NCBI RefSeq assembly: GCF_021917145.1
Contig: NC_061062.1
Coordinates: 1,320,186 to 1,384,185, forward strand
Direction: 5' to 3'
Length of the DNA stretch: 64,000 nucleotides
Source of the DNA: Hypomesus transpacificus
Lineage: Eukaryota > Chordata > Actinopteri > Osmeriformes > Osmeridae
Shown here: positions 36,110 to 48,409 of the stretch, one piece after another
Numbering within the stretch: the stretch's first letter is position 1
How the letters are laid out: each line of letters opens with the position of its first letter
Made by a program: the position numbers and the translations under genes
Notes under the pieces: model-generated
What the model saw: only the letters and a program-made list of their open reading frames with translations
What the model was told of the DNA's origin: nothing
The model's database searches: none

Positions 36110-37867
36110 GTAAGGCGCATGCTGTTACTATACTTTGACACACGCGCTAGTAGTGACAAATTAGAATTGTTTAGATTATATAATGAAAATAATTACAATA
36201 CTATGTTTTGTGTAATTTATCACAGCAAGTGTTTGTGAAAGTTTTTCAAAGATTCACATTTCAAGCACACAATCATTTCGGGGTATGCTCTCACGATTGG
36301 GTAGCACATAACAAGCATGAAAAAAACAATATTTTTGAAGTTTAATGTTTGTGTTTTCTGAAAATGGGGAAAAACTTTTTGTGTATTGGTCAATAAATAG
36401 TAAAACTGTTTAGGCGCGTCAGGCTGCGTCTTCACGTCTGAAGCTCTTCTAGTTTTGTATTTGGACTTTAAATGCCATGAGTTGTTGATAATCTTGAAAC
36501 AAATCTTGGTCATTATTATTAGTTTGGCTGTATTAATGCATTATTATAGTTCAGTTACGAAATCAACAACATCTTTATTTGATTGAAGAGTGAAATAACA
36601 CATCCAGTAATTTTATTTATTCTATAATCTTACCTGTCCACCAGTCACTGCAATGGATACTTCAGTCTATATTACACAATTTTCCGTAAATGATAGACTA
36701 TAGATCAATTCTGTTGCAAGTGTAAAATAGTATTCCCGTGTGGAATATTATTTATACTTCCCAAGCCTGTATTTCTGTTGGTATTACATGTATATACTGA
36801 GGTTAGATGATATGTTGTTATTACATGTATATACTGAGGTTAGATAATATGTTGTTATTACATGTATATACTGAGGTTAGATGGTCCATTTGACTGTGGC
36901 AGTTTTTGGGCTGTGAGTTTATTAACTAAATATATTACTGAGCCAACTTTATTGCACAGTAAAATAAGATTACATATTGTAAGCGCTATACACATGTTTT
37001 AGGCCTATCTTTTTGGTAACTCCTTCTATATATTAATTAATGCATTTTAGATTGAAGATACAATTGTATATTGGATTGTACATTGATTAATGGTATTTAC
37101 AATGTATCATCAAAAAGACTGAATGCTATCTAAAGTAGGCTATTTTATTTGTTTATTGTTTATGTATTAAAATAATAATAATACACATAACAAATAACAA
37201 ATTACTTTTAGTAACCAAGGCAAGGCAAAAACGTATAGAACCGCAATGAAAACAAATAACACAATCAGGATTGGTGTAGGTTTTCTTATGTATAACTAAT
37301 GGCTATGTATTCTGTCATTACTTACTTTCCACCCTAGTTGAAAAACATAACCTATTGAACATGAACAGTGTAAAGTTACTTAAGAAGACAATAATTCTCA
37401 TATCAATACTTGCATGAATTATCTTTGCAATTTCTCAAGCCGTTCAAAAACGGATTTAAAATACCTTTCATGAGTTAAGAATTGTTTTTCATTTTATCAG
37501 TCAGATTGATGAAAGGAGACACAAGTGCTGTTTAATTTATTTATTTTTTGCCTCAAGATCTTGATATTATGGTGGATGCAGGTCTTCTTATAATGATCCT
37601 TTGACATTTAATACTATCAATATGTCATTTCACAATTTGCCGACGGAAGAACTCTTCTTAAAATTAGAAAGGTTTATAGTTTCTTCAGTGAAGCAGCGTA
37701 ATAATTTTTAAGAAAACACAATTATTTTCTTTGAGAGCACAGTCTATATTCAAGCATCAATAGGTGGAATCCATTGAGGCAAAACATGTGACGTAAGACA
37801 GAGAACTGTAAAAATGATTGAGACTGTGATGTACCAAAGCCTCACGGAGCCTCTGTTCTGTTTCCAG
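36110..37867 (+). other. AT-rich probable intron in the prox2 5' UTR
   Basis: Strongly AT-rich unique sequence without exons; one triplicated 39-bp segment at 36779-36882. Confidence 0.4.
36779..36882 (+). repeat. 39-bp triplicate
   Basis: Three copies with core TTACATGTATATACTGAGGT, nearly identical. Confidence 0.85.
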
Positions 37868-37947
37868 GGCCTCAGATCTGAGGAGAACTCTGTGGTCTGC
37901 TCTCTCCCTGTCATCCCCACGAGGCGTCACAAGTAGCACCCAGCAGC

Positions 37948-40900
37948 ATGAACCTCAGCCTGTCTGACCACAACATGCAAACCCCCAGCGACGGCTGCTC
38001 AGAGGACCACAAACCCGACCTCATGATCCCCTGCTTCCGCAGGAACACGTATGAGGAGCCCATGACCACCTACTCCAACAGCTCCTTGATCTCTCAGTTC
38101 CTGCGCAAGACCATCCAGAACAAGAGGACCATGGACGACAGCCATTTCTACCTCCCGCCGTCCGCGGTGTCCAGTTCCACCATGGCTGACTCCTGCCAGG
38201 AGGACCAGAGCAGCGTCTCCTCCAAGGACAGCACGGCCGAATCTGCTTCCCCGGGGGGGCAGCTCTCCACGGGGGCCAGCCCGGAGGGAGAGCGACCGCT
38301 CAGTGATCACCTCAAGGCCAAACGCGCCCGCGTGGAGAGCATCATCAGAGGGATGTCCGGGTCCCCCAACAGCCGGCTCCACGGGGACAACGGGAGGCCG
38401 GACTCGGAGGCCAGGGAGGCCTACCGGGAGAACAAACGCAAACAGCGGCTGCCCCAGCATCAGGAGCACTGCGTCAACGAGGCAGCCCAAGTCAGCAGAG
38501 GCAGCAGCAAGGATGAAGAGTGCCACAAGCTGAAGGAGCAGTTGCAGAGCATGCAGACGCTGCTCCGTCAGCTGCAGGAGAAGTTCCTACAGGTCTACAA
38601 CCAGGAGGACGCGGAGCGCAAGGAGACAGGGGAGGAGGTGCCCTCTGGCAGCACCCTGGGACACCACGGCCCGGACGAGGACAAGGAGGGCGGCTACGAG
38701 GACGATTATGAGAAGCAAAATGACCCGGTGACCGGCGAAGATGGGGACAGGGGGAAGGCTGAGGGAGGTCACCGCAGGGTCGACAGGAGCCTTCAGGAAA
38801 CCTTGAAGCAGGAGCTGTCCAAGGCTGTGTCCGAGAGTGTCGACCTGGTGTTCAAGAAGCTGAGCTCTGCAGGAGTCAGTCTGTCTCCTCCGCAGCGCCT
38901 GTGCCCCAGTCCGGAGCTGCTCGCCCTGGACCCAGAGAAGAAGAACCAGGCGGCGTGTGTCCAGGAGCAGTCCCACGTTGATGACGTCATCAAACCCAGG
39001 TCTCTGGATTACTACGAGAGCCCCGCAACCCACAGCCCCCAAGACCAGACGGAGGCTCTCTCCCTGGTGGTCCGCAAGCCCACCCTGACCCAGCTTGGCT
39101 CGGCCGGCCAGGTGGTGAAGAGACCCTACCCCCTGCACCAGGCTCCGTTCCAGTTCAGTTACAGCACACCCCTGCACGACAGCCACATCCTGGAGCACCT
39201 CCTTAAATTCGGGCCTCACTCTAACTTCGGAGGCCTCCACTGCATGCCCCCGCCTCTGGACAGAACATCCCCAGACTCGGTGGACCTTGCCTGGGACAGC
39301 ATGGCCATGAGGTCTAAGGTGACCTCCAGCCACCTTGCCCACCACCCTCGGCCCTCGGCCCTGGGGCCTGGGGACAGCCTGTGTCTCCCTCACGTCAAGA
39401 TGGAATGTGGAGACCTGCAAAGCATGGCCGAGAGGAACTCCTACCTGGCTCTCAATATATCCTTGACTACACACAGGGTCTGTGTGTGTGTGTGTGTGTC
39501 TGTGTCTCTGTGCGTGTGTCTGTGTGTGTGTGTGCAACAGTTATTCTTTTCGACCTGTAAAACTGGGATACAACTTTATGGATATATAGAGGAAATATAG
39601 TAGGCTACCAAGAGAGTTACCTAGGTTTTACAATATTTACCATAGAAAATGAATAGCAACATAACAGGTATTTTTACTGTAGTATTTAAGTCTACAAACC
39701 AGCAGTAAGCTTGCATTCCCAGTTAAACAATGACTGGTCGAGTTCATTGCAGTATGAGCAGATGCAATAAAAGCGACTTCAAGGAGAATTTTTTCTTTGA
39801 TCTCTCTAACCCCCAAGAAAATTACAGCATCTTCTTTAATCTGAGCAGAGTAATGACTTTAAGTCCAGAAAAAGACAAATAAAAAGGAATACAAGGCTTT
39901 GATAAGAATTGTCAGGAACAAAAGCCAATTTTCAAAGGCAGTGAAAGCATCAGTTTCTTTTCAGGAAGCAGTGTTTTTTTAGACTTGAAAAGGTGCAGAA
40001 TATATTCCTCTATCATCTGAGTGATGGGGGTGCATCTAAGAGGTCACGTCTGAGTGCCAGTGAACACCACAAGTGCCTTCAAACCACAACACTTGAGCTC
40101 CTGTCTTACATAGGATGGATGCCTCCATCAAAGTATACCATCTGTTTTTGACAAATTTACCATAAGTAACAATTTAAAATAACTTCCACTGAAATTGAAA
40201 CAAAAACAACCCAGGAAGAAATTGTTTTTTTCTCTAAAGCTTTGTTTTATTTGAAGACTTGGAATTGCTAGTTGTAGTTTTTGTTACTGTAGTAAGATGA
40301 CAAAGAAGTGTGTTTTTTTCAGAGTGACTCATCTTACGTCCATGATAAGGAAGGTCCTAAACATTGTCCTAAGTGCTCATTGTTGGGTAGCTATTAGGTC
40401 TTGGTTGTTTGGCTCAGAGCAGAATACGCTCTCTATGGATGCACTCTAGATTTGCAGTGCAAAGAGATCCACTTCTCTTTGAAATATTTCACATAAATAT
40501 TTCATTCCAACTTCCTTATTTCAAAGGTAGAATTCCCTAATAAATGTATGGCGTGCTGTGGCTTGATAAGAAATTACCTAAGGCGTGTGGTTATGAAGGC
40601 GAAAAGGCGAGAGAAAGAAAAAAAAAAATAGTAAGTAAAGGAGATACCTTGATACGGCTAACAAAGAATGTACTTTAAATATAATATATTTTGCCATGAG
40701 GTCGATTAGTAAAAATAGCCTAGTGTTCTCAAAAAGATGGTAAAAATCTATTTACGAAAAGTCTTATCAAAGCTATCCTCTCCCCTCCTGGAGGAGAAGA
40801 CACTAAAAGGGCCCCTTCCTAATTGAAATCCGTAATCTAATTCACACCGCTGTTTTGCCAATAAGCGCATGTTAGGGTCATAATTGACTCTCTCTTGTTA

Positions 40901-43775
40901 CTTGAGAGCTGTTCGTCCGTCTAATCCAATCAAAACTGGAGTTAGAGGCAACACAACCCTAGCAGTCTATTAACGTTTCGTGAACTGATTTGTGAAGTGT
41001 GTCACAGCAGACGCTTCTAACTGCCTTAACGTTGACACATCCAGGAGGGTCTCACTCCCAATCATCTGAAGAAGGCCAAGCTCATGTTCTTCTACACCCG
41101 CTATCCCAGCTCCAACGTCCTGAAAACCTTCTTCCCAGACGTCAAGGTGAGCCATCTCCGTCCTTCCCAGAGCAGGAGGGATGTGGAGCCTGTGTAAGGG
41201 CTGCAGGTCGGAGGTCACGACTCTGTCTACCTGTGCCTGTGGATGGGGTGGCAGGGGTGGAACCAGCAGTGCGCTGGAGGAAGAACAAAGCAAGGGAGGG
41301 TTTACAGCAACAAAGCAGAAAAGCCAGGAGCATGTCCTGGGGTGGAGAGAGACAGGGGCTCATTCTCTCTTTAAAAAGCCACTCCAGTCAGCAAATGGAG
41401 TGACAAAAGGCCGTAGGAGAGGCAGTGCTATTGTGCTCAAACCCAGGCGAGGTTTTATACCGGTTGGACTGCAGCAACCGCCAGCCTGCAAGCTGCTAGC
41501 AGTGCTGGTCCTGACAGCTTCCTGTCTGTCAGGGTACATGACCTAGTCTCTTATTCTGCACACCCAGCTTCTCCTCAGGCCACTGGAACTGGGTCTTGGG
41601 GCTCCTCCCTAGCCTCCACCCTGGCCTCCCTAGCCTCCACCCTGGCCCTGCCCCGAGGTCGGGGGCGAGGCTGCAACCAGGCCGGGTCTTCTCCTTGCCC
41701 ACACCCCTGTGGTGGGAAGTGGCAGGGAACAAAAGGAGCTCTAATCCTGGTGTCTGGTTCCATCCCGTCAGGCCGAGGCAGTGAGAGGGAATCTTCCTTC
41801 TGTCCACGCAGCGCCTGCTTTCTCACCCAGCCCAGTGGAGGGGGGAAACGTCTTTGATGCCTGCCCAGCCCTTGGGTCTTTTCTTCTGGGTGAAGAGATA
41901 GAACAACAGGGTGGATGTCAAGACTGAGTTTAGAAACACACAGCTATGACAGATGTTTTTTTTCTTTCTGTATAAGTTGATGGGAAAAGATCTGAGCAAT
42001 TACTGTCGAATGAAGTGATGGAGCATTGCGATCCATATGGCTGAGGTGTTGATACCCCCAGAAAGGTCGATTCAGATCTTTCAGGAAAATACATAAATTG
42101 TAATTAATTTAAACCTGAGGAATTTAAGACACAGTTGAATCAAAACATTCATAACCTAAAATAATCATATTTGCTTGGAAAAATTCATTAAACACAGTTT
42201 GAGTGTACAGTTCTTTCCTTTATCACTTGATGATTAAGTCGGTGGAAACATGCATGACTGGATAATGGTCTCATCTCCTCCGCTTCTCTCCAGTTCAACC
42301 GCTGCATCACATCCCAGCTCATCAAGTGGTTCAGCAATTTCAGAGAATTCTACTACATCCAGATGGAGAAGTTTGCTCGTCAGGGCGTCGTAGACGGGGT
42401 CAACGACGTCAAGGACATGTCGGTCAGCCGGGACTCGGAGCTGTTCCGCGCCCTCAACATGCACTACAACAAAGCCAATGACTTCCAGGTACGTGAAGAC
42501 CACCTGACCAGCCTGGTCTCTCTCCCACGGCTCAGCTTTTTAATAACGGCCGTTGCGGCAGTTAAATATGGTTTTCTTAGTAAAAGCTGTGTGTGGAGGG
42601 GGGGGGGCATGTTCGACCTGCCCCTGGTCCAACGGATGATGTAGTATAGCACACCAAAGCTTCCAACTATGATGTTTAACAGCATAAAATGTCTTAAAAC
42701 TGGGCCTTTAACGGCATCTTTACTTTACAAAAGGAGATTATTTTTCCTCTTCAGTTATTTAAAGATGTATCGAGCGTTGTTGACTGTCACAGCTCTGACA
42801 GCAGCTGTGGTTGGCTCTGCTGGCGCCCTCCCCACGCACCTACAGAGCTGGGGTCCAGACGCCCGTGGCCCTCCCCTGACCCACACGCTACAGCACCTGT
42901 GGCGGGCTGGGCAGCCCTTATCTAAACTCCAGGGCGATGCTTTATCAAACTGTGGGAAGAGGAAGCCACAGAATCCCACTAAAACAACTGGGGATTAGAG
43001 GAGCAGTGCGCTTGACTGGGGCTCAGATTGCTACTGATGCGGAATGCTGAGAAAGATGCTGTGAATTCCGAGGGAGAAGGGAGGCTGGTGGGAAAGGGGC
43101 AGCCGTTGTCTTTACCTTGGGACCAAGACATTCCTCTCCCAGGGATGCTTTGTGTCGGGAGATGAGGGGAAAGAAAAATAAGTTATGCCAACAACTGTAC
43201 GAGCTGGTCTATGGGAAATAACAGCAGCAGTCGTTCAGAGAGAGAAAGGAGAGAGAGGGAGAGAGAGGGAGAGAGAGGGGCAGAGAAAGGAGAGAGGGAG
43301 AGAGAGGGAGAGAGAGGGGCAGAGAAAGAAAGAGAGGGAAAGAGGGGGAGAGAGAGAGAGCCTCGTCCCAGCATCCTTGTATCCAGGCTTTGTCTCATGG
43401 TTGCTGGTGGGATTCCTGGGAGGGCCCTAACCTCTCACATCATCAGGGCTGGAATCTACTATTTGACGACCAGATGGTTTGTTTGATGTAGTGTGTTACG
43501 AGTTGAGCAAAAACTATTTGAAGGCGATGAGGGTTAGGAAAAGCTAGGACGCTTTCCAAAAAACGTCACTGTGATGTAAAACTTTGATTTATGTTTTCTT
43601 TAAGCAGGTTCCGGATAGGTTCCTTGAGGTTGCTGAAATAACCCTACACGAGTTTTACAATGCCATCTCAACATCCAAAGATTCAGACCCGTCGTGGAAG
43701 AAGGCCATATACAAGGTTATCTGCAAACTGGACAGTGATGTTCCTGACGAATTCAAATCATCCACCTGCCTATAG
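37948..43775 (+). CDS. prox2: prospero homeobox protein 2 (4 coding exons)
   Basis: Coding exons are 37948-39477, 41045-41146, 42294-42488 and 43608-43775, phase 0 throughout, giving 664 aa. Exon 1 holds the regulatory N-terminal part, with the Prox-family block [16 protein letters not shown] near residue 115-130, a KQRLP basic stretch and a coiled-coil-like [20 protein letters not shown]. Exons 2-4 encode the homeo-Prospero DNA-binding domain ([87 protein letters not shown]). Prox proteins are nuclear transcription factors of neural, retinal, liver and lymphatic development. The chain ends FKSSTCL, about six residues shorter than PROX1. The exon 1 donor AGG/GTCTGT is weak and sits at the head of a GT array. 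The dlst and rps6kl1 neighbours favour prox2 over a prox1 paralogue. Confidence 0.9.
39478..39537 (+). repeat. GT array beginning at the prox2 exon 1 donor
   Basis: GTCTGTGTGTGTG starts at the first intronic base and continues as (TG)n with CTC and CGT interruptions. If unspliced, the frame runs on to 39600. Confidence 0.75.
39601..41044 (+). other. prox2 intron 1, with a candidate conserved block
   Basis: No exon. About 40780-41000 is unique, low in simple repeats and dense in homeodomain-type cores (CCTAATTGAAATC, ATCTAATTCAC, CATAATTGACTC). It is a candidate intronic enhancer near the homeodomain exons. Confidence 0.3.
43239..43362 (+). repeat. GA-rich array in prox2 intron 3
   Basis: GAGAGAGGGAGAGAGAGGGG-type units; the strand is almost pure purine. 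Confidence 0.85.
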
Positions 43776-43842
43776 GACTTTGGACAGATAAAGACAACAT
43801 TTTGCCAACAAATCTAAAAGCGAGAGAGATTTTAGTGTTGTA

Positions 43843-43848
43843 AATAAA
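43843..43848 (+). terminator. first poly(A) signal after prox2
   Basis: AATAAA lies 68 bp after the stop. Further AATAAA copies near 44249 and 44438 could give longer 3' UTRs. Confidence 0.55.
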
Positions 43849-44908
43849 ACATTACCACGTCAGTCAAGGAATGATCTACTAAAATGTTATTTTTAAGCTA
43901 CCTTTTTGCTTAATTAAATAGGTTATGTTGTCTTTAAACCGATTTTCAGTATTACATGCATTCTTTTTTCATTTTTTAAAGATGTTTAGGTGTATACAAA
44001 ATATATTGTATAGCATGTTGGTTACGTATGGATCAGTGATATCTGACAGTTTGTGGAACTTGATGGTCATGGCAAAGACATAAATTGAGAATGTGGAAAA
44101 CGTTTTGTACATTTTTGAAATGGTCTTTTGATTTATCTTGGGTATGTTTTGTGGTTTTACATCCTCTAATTCAGAAACAATTATAGAATCAACTCTCTGG
44201 GAATTCACTCTGCTTCTTTTTTGTTGGATCAAATACAGTTAGTGTATAATAAAACTAGAACTGTACATTTGAAGACACCATACCATGTTTTAAGATTATG
44301 TTACAGACAGTAATTTTACAGAAAGTTATAACATATTTTGTCATTAATTACAAGCATACAATCAAGATATTTGTCTCGTGTTTACTGTGAACATGCCACA
44401 AACTCTGTATTTTTGAGTGGTTAATATACAGTATAGAATAAAACTGCACTTAACTCTTATAATCTTAGTGTTGTGTGTTTAAAATAGGAATAACATGAAT
44501 GTTACTCACTAGAGATATTTCACAGTTTCAAATAAATGTGTTTTCTATGACATGTTAGCGACTCTCCATCAAAAACATTTTGTTTAAATTGTGTGTCACT
44601 AAGACTCCTCTAATCCGGCCCATACAAACTGTGCTGCTCATGTTGTTCAATGAAGCCAATTCAAGTCGACTTTCTAAGGCCAGCATTCATTGTTGCAGCT
44701 CGCGCGGATGCGAACAACTGCCACGTCTTAAAAACAGACACAATGCATTCCCTCCTACTGACTAATGCCCAATGTGACCTCATATCAGAATAGTGCGACC
44801 AAAGCAAAATTCCACAAACCCATTGACTCTTTCTTCCAGGCACCCGCTCAGTGTGGTGATCACTTCACACACGCGTCTGTCACTGCCCTCCTGGCCCCCC
44901 TCCGGTCA

Positions 44909-44991
44909 CACAACACACACACACACAACACGCACACACACAACACGCACACACACAACACGCACGCACACACACACACACGCACACACAC
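44909..44991 (+). repeat. CA-rich minisatellite
   Basis: (CA)n with ACACAACACGCACACAC units, about five copies. Confidence 0.85.
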
Positions 44992-45539
44992 ATAAATAGA
45001 AATGTTGGTTGAACAAAATCCTGGAACGTCTAAATTAAAACACAGAAGGAGTGACAAAGTTCAGCTTTTCATTCAAGAGCTTTTACATCTTAGAAACTAA
45101 ATGGGAAAAAAAAAATCAACTGACAAGAAGCACTTCATCAAAGTAGAACGTTTGGTGGTCATGTGATGAACTGTTTTGGCACAGCATAGAACAAACATTT
45201 AATTGGAAAACCTGTTAGGCACCCAAGTACCAATTACATTGGAAATGATAACATTAAAGAAATTAAAACACAAGTTTGATTGGCTTTGCGAGAAGGACTG
45301 GACAATGCAAACCTTTGTAATCATTTAATACATTTATTTTCAATTAGATCAATCTTCTTCCGTAATTGATTAAAATGTTCAACTCAATTAAAATGTCACT
45401 GGTTGAACCTAAGTGCTTTATTCCAATTAATTTGTTATGACATTTCCAGTACAAGACTTGGTAATGAGATGTTACTTTATTTCCTCCAGGAACACAGTGT
45501 CACTTATTGAGGGACATGTTGCACTTGTTGATTAGTTGT

Positions 45540-45822
45540 AACTGATGTAACTGCTTGTAGGCCTACTCACTGTGAATTATATTATATTACTGTTGCTTGC
45601 TTACCTCCAGGTACCCTCTGGAACTTCTGAGGATCATGTTGTTTAACTACATGCTCTTCTGGTTCTACTTATTTGCTTTTCACAATGTTTGCTTCACGTT
45701 ATGGCTACCCGCAATGTTTTTGGGGCTATCTCGTTGTTTATGATCATTGACCTATGCACTTTTTGTAAAGCTGTCTCTTGGAAGTCGCTTTGGATAAAAG
45801 CGTCTTCCTGTAAATGTAGCAT
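45540..45822 (-). mobile_element. SINE/LINE-tail-like repeat copy
   Basis: The right end reads GTCGCTTTGGATAAAAGCG followed by TCTTCCTGTAAATG. This is the reverse complement of the AGACGCTTTTATCC core seen at 11135-11342 and 33530-33640. The body upstream, ending CACTTTTTGTAAAGC, looks like a typical teleost tail of that family. The left boundary is uncertain. Confidence 0.5.
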
Positions 45823-46137
45823 CTGACATGATGAAGGAAAACAAAGACAGTCGTCTCAAACGTGTCGAGCCTTCACAGTTCTTCTTCTGTGGTTTCTCTG
45901 AAGAGGAACTCTCACAGGCAAGCCAAATAGAAATAGTTATTTAAACGTTTAGGTAGGTGCATCCCTGAGAGCAATGCCAGAGCCAGATATGAAAGACTAA
46001 GCTTTTATGTATTGTGGTATACATTTGTTTGTCTGTAATCATGGCCATGGGTGTAAGGCATGTGCTAGCATGACTACCCATATAACTACTCATAACACCT
46101 ACAGAGATGGAGCCTAGAGAATACTTATTGCAGAAGC

Positions 46138-46232
46138 TCAGTGGTTAGAGCATTTCCGTTTATCAAGTGGTTACAGTTTCAAATCTCTGTGCATTGCTTT
46201 GGATAAATAGCATCTGCTAAATGAATACATTA
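46138..46232 (-). mobile_element. SINE-like fragment, reverse orientation
   Basis: AGCTCAGTGGTTAGAGCATT (tRNA-like A box) at 46136-46155 is followed by GTTTCAAATCTC and GCTTTGGATAAATAGCATC with TGCTAAATGAAT. The order is that of the other copies read on the minus strand. Confidence 0.55.
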
Positions 46233-46475
46233 TTAATGATAGATTTTACCCATAGAAACGACCTTGTTCCCAGAGACCTGTACCCATAGAGACCAGTCCT
46301 GGAGACCAGTTCACCTCATGTGCTGGAGGCCCACATGGTTGTGTTCAGAGAAACGGAGAGTTTCAGCCAACATGAAATATTGGCTGACACATACATGCCT
46401 GTCAATAAAATGATTGGGTTATTTATAAGTTCAACCAGGGATCAGACCTCTACCCCCAATGAGAATGTGACATGA

Positions 46476-46520
46476 ATACAGTGCCTTGCTAAAGTGCTAA
46501 ACCCCCTTGCTAATATAAAT
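46476..46520 (+). mobile_element. possible Tc1-like transposon terminus
   Basis: ATACAGTGCCTTGCTAAAGT followed by CCCCCTTGCTAA resembles terminal repeats of Tc1/mariner elements common in fish. No partner repeat or transposase was found nearby. Confidence 0.35.
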
Positions 46521-46901
46521 CCCTAATTTCACTGGATATCAATTAATACATTCATGTATTATTATGCAAAATATGAATGAATGAAAAAACGAAGGTTGTC
46601 TTTCTTCATGAAATACCAGCATTAAATGATATTAAACAATATATATTTTTTTTTATTATTATAATTTTTAGGGGTTCTGAGATAAAATGTAGGGGTGCTT
46701 GAGCATCCCTAAAAAGGGTCTAAAATTGCCACTGAGTTCAACAAAACAATTGTAGAATTTGACATTCGTTTTTCACATGTTTAATGTTCCACGTCAATTA
46801 ATGTCTCACTGCAAAAAGAGACGAGTAAGCTACAGCAAAGCAAGAGAAGCGGTGCCACCTAGTGGCCGTTTGAGGAAACACAGCTGTGTTCTAACGTCAT
46901 T

Positions 46902-47036
46902 GGCCGGGTTTCCCAGATTCGGTAAGAAGCAAGAAGCTTCTTAAGAGCATTCTAAGAGCGTTCTAGAGCGTTCTTAAAACGCTCCTAAGAAGCTCTAAGC
47001 ATTAAGAGCTTCTTAACGAATCTGGGAAACCCGGCC
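46902..47036. mobile_element. 135-bp palindromic MITE
   Basis: Perfect 20-bp terminal inverted repeats: GGCCGGGTTTCCCAGATTCG at the left, and its exact complement ending at 47036. The interior is AAGAGC/TTCTTA-rich and partly self-complementary, so the whole element can fold into one hairpin. The flanks show a short ATT/ATT match that may be the target duplication. Non-coding. Confidence 0.8.
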
Positions 47037-47526
47037 ATTATCAGACTCCTCTCAATGGCTGTAGAAAAAAATTGTAGAAAACCAACAAAATATCTCATTA
47101 TAGGTTGATCATTTTGCTTACAAAATATTGTTTGTGGTTTTGGATTGCATGTTTTATCACAGTCAGATTGTTTAAATCCATAAACAGGTTGTAGTCACTG
47201 GCTCCTTTCAACAGAGCAAACTGGTTTGGAAAACAGAACATTTCTCTGTATTTATTCTACAGTATGGTAAACCATAAAGATCTCTTTAAAACATATTTAA
47301 CAATCGTGTTGTACACGATGCCTCACAAAAATGACCCAACTGTAAACAGTGCCATGCAGAGAAAACGACATCAACAGCTTTGTATAGGGAGGAATATCGT
47401 TCTGAGAGAAGACACTGTGAGCAGAGTTCCAGGTGATGGTGCTGTGATCAAACCCAGGAGAGCTGGAGACTGAGGGGGAAAGGTGGAGGCACTGGGGCGG
47501 TTCTCCTGCTTAATCCTCCTTTTCTC

Positions 47527-47652
47527 CTCCGTGAGGGGCTCTCTGCCTGGGAGGTGAGGGGCTCTCTGCCTGGGAGGTGAGGGGCTCTCTGCCTGGGAGG
47601 TGAGGGGCTCTCTGCCTGGGAGGTGAGGGGCTCTCTGCCTGGGAGGTGAGGG
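47527..47652 (+). repeat. 23-bp minisatellite
   Basis: Five and a half copies with core GGTGAGGGGCTCTCTGCCTG. Each unit contains GGGAG/GTGAGG, a donor-like sequence, although no gene is recognised here. Confidence 0.9.
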
Positions 47653-47689
47653 GCAGCAGGGGACAGGAACTTGAGAATGGAGGACACTG

Positions 47690-47930
47690 ACTTTAGGCTG
47701 CCCTTCAGACAGCCTCTCCTCGACGTAGTTTCGTGTGATCACCGGTAAATCTTTATTAATTTTAATTGGAGCCCCCATTTAAAAGAGCAATTAAAGCGGA
47801 TTAATCGAGCCCATCCCGTATAATGTGTTCTGTTAATTAGTTTGTCAGCACTGTTTTAATATCGCCTAATGACTTCATATTTCAGGGCTGACATTAAAGG
47901 GATGCTGAATGGAAAGGAATGGTTTTATCA
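47690..47930. promoter_or_regulatory. candidate conserved non-coding element
   Basis: Unique block with many homeodomain-like cores (TTATTAATTTTAATTGG, CAATTAAAGCGGATTAATC, GTTAATTAGTTTG) and a CCTAATGAC. It is bounded by a minisatellite and a CA-rich stretch. The candidate status rests on composition only. Confidence 0.35.
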
Positions 47931-48409
47931 GAATGTGCCGTTGTCAGGGGCGATGTCCCCAGTCACCAGGCAAGGTCAGAACTGGGGCCCCGAGGTGGAA
48001 ACAGGGGGCACACGCCTCAGGGACGCACACACACTTAACACACACGCACCCTGACACATCTAACGTACACACTCCTTCACACACTGATTGTCCTGTCGTG
48101 GAAACACACACACACAACTCGCACGCCCCTTCACTCTTTACCACAGAGACTCAGTGATTCTCTCTCTCCCGCCTCGACTCTCCCCCCTCACACACCCCCC
48201 GAGGGCTTGTGAAAGCAGGCATTTCAGTCTCCCAGGAGAGATCAAGAAGTCAGAGAGATATACTCCACCATACTGAGAGAGGAAGAAAAGACACACATGA
48301 AAGGCTCATCAATGTGTTGCATCTCGGCTGTGTCAGTGTTGACTTTAGACGCTGCAAATCTTCTGGGAGACAGAAACAGAGAGAGTCCCCAGCCCTGACC
48401 CTGAGAGAG

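Noticed and set aside
46660-46735. GGGGTGCTTGAGCATCCC as a DNA transposon end
   Set aside because: A short inverted repeat only; no second terminus or target duplication could be found.
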